The translations under genes were made by a program, and so were the position numbers. From contig JBFWVF010000030.1 of the NCBI GenBank assembly GCA_050246875.1, positions 1-6,007 on the forward strand: a DNA stretch of 6,007 bases. Reading direction: 5' to 3'. The notes under the pieces were generated by a model. That model ran no database searches. It was not told the origin of the DNA and was given only the letters and a program-made list of their open reading frames with translations. The stretch is from SHWB01 sp050246875 (GTDB lineage Bacteria > Pseudomonadota > Alphaproteobacteria > UBA6615). Positions 5,886 to 6,007 of this stretch are shown in pieces (the stretch's first letter is position 1; the number at the start of each line of letters is the position of its first letter).

Positions 5886-6007
5886 GCGGCGTCCGGTGCC
5901 AGGAAGTCCTCGTCCGCCGACGCGAGCCACGCCGCGAGCGCGCGGATGTCCGGAGCCGCGTCCCAGCCGGCCGCCGAGGTGACGGCGATGCCCGGCCGGC
6001 CGTCGCG
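5882..6007 (-). CDS. C-terminal end of an unrecognised protein (partial)
   Basis: An open frame enters at the right edge and gives 41 residues before a TGA stop at 5884-5882. The tail is Ala/Asp-rich and contains GIAVTSAAGWDA followed by a probable helix (IRALAAWLAS) and an acidic end (ADEDFLAPDAA). I do not recognise a family from so little sequence. The frame is supported by the junction: its TGA overlaps the ATG of the next gene in an ATGA arrangement (4-nt overlap), the usual sign of translational coupling. By position it is likely another enzyme of the same polysaccharide operon, and the tail would suit a glycosyltransferase or sugar-modifying enzyme, but that is only inference from context. 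The N-terminal part lies beyond the window. Confidence 0.6.
   Translation of the reverse strand, partial: RDGRPGIAVTSAAGWDAAPDIRALAAWLASADEDFLAPDAA

Noticed and set aside
1..6007. Search for tRNA/rRNA genes, CRISPR repeats, insertion sequences, attachment sites and riboswitches
   Set aside because: No tandem or spaced direct repeats, terminal inverted repeats, transposase or integrase motifs, or RNA-gene signatures were seen by eye; coding sequence fills virtually the whole window.

Overview
The window is a stretch of very GC-rich bacterial DNA (about 70 % by eye). It is packed end to end with genes that all lie on the minus strand, so in transcription order it reads from base 6007 down to base 1. 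Gene content points to a surface-polysaccharide (exopolysaccharide, capsule or O-antigen) biosynthesis locus. GC content and codon use fit a high-GC soil-type lineage such as Acidobacteriota, Gemmatimonadota, Myxococcota or Actinomycetota. Nothing here fixes the phylum, and I see no phage, plasmid or insertion-sequence signature.

Layout in transcription order: (1) the last 41 codons of an unrecognised gene (6007-5882); (2) a GT-A-fold glycosyltransferase of the GT2/GT7-like type (5885-4755); (3) a Gfo/Idh/MocA-family NAD(P)-dependent sugar oxidoreductase (4735-3704); (4) a CMP-acylneuraminate-synthetase-like cytidylyltransferase (3702-2947); (5) a NodB-type polysaccharide deacetylase (2944-1955); (6) a class I SAM-dependent methyltransferase (1962-1252); (7) a GT4 (GT-B fold) glycosyltransferase that starts with GTG at 1255 and runs off the left edge, missing its C-terminal tail. 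Junctions are -4, +19, +1, +2, -8 and -4 nt, so this is almost certainly one translationally coupled transcript. No promoter or terminator lies inside the window, and no gene-free stretch exceeds 19 bp.

A plausible joint role is as follows. The oxidoreductase and the cytidylyltransferase make and activate an unusual sugar, probably a CMP-linked sugar acid. The two glycosyltransferases add sugars to a growing repeat unit. The deacetylase and the methyltransferase modify it. The substrates cannot be read from sequence. Neither NeuB/NeuC-type synthases nor flippase, polymerase or transporter genes are in view, so the nonulosonic-acid reading depends on genes outside the window. The GT4 gene is easy to miss because it has a GTG start and is cut by the window edge. 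I translated it by hand for 418 uninterrupted codons.

The region looks like a specialised but recognisable polysaccharide cluster. I found no convincing evidence of a wholly new kind of system. The best second-look items are the CMP-sugar gene pair, the altered substrate-pocket motifs of the cytidylyltransferase, the large insertion in the deacetylase, and the cysteine cluster in the GT4 enzyme.
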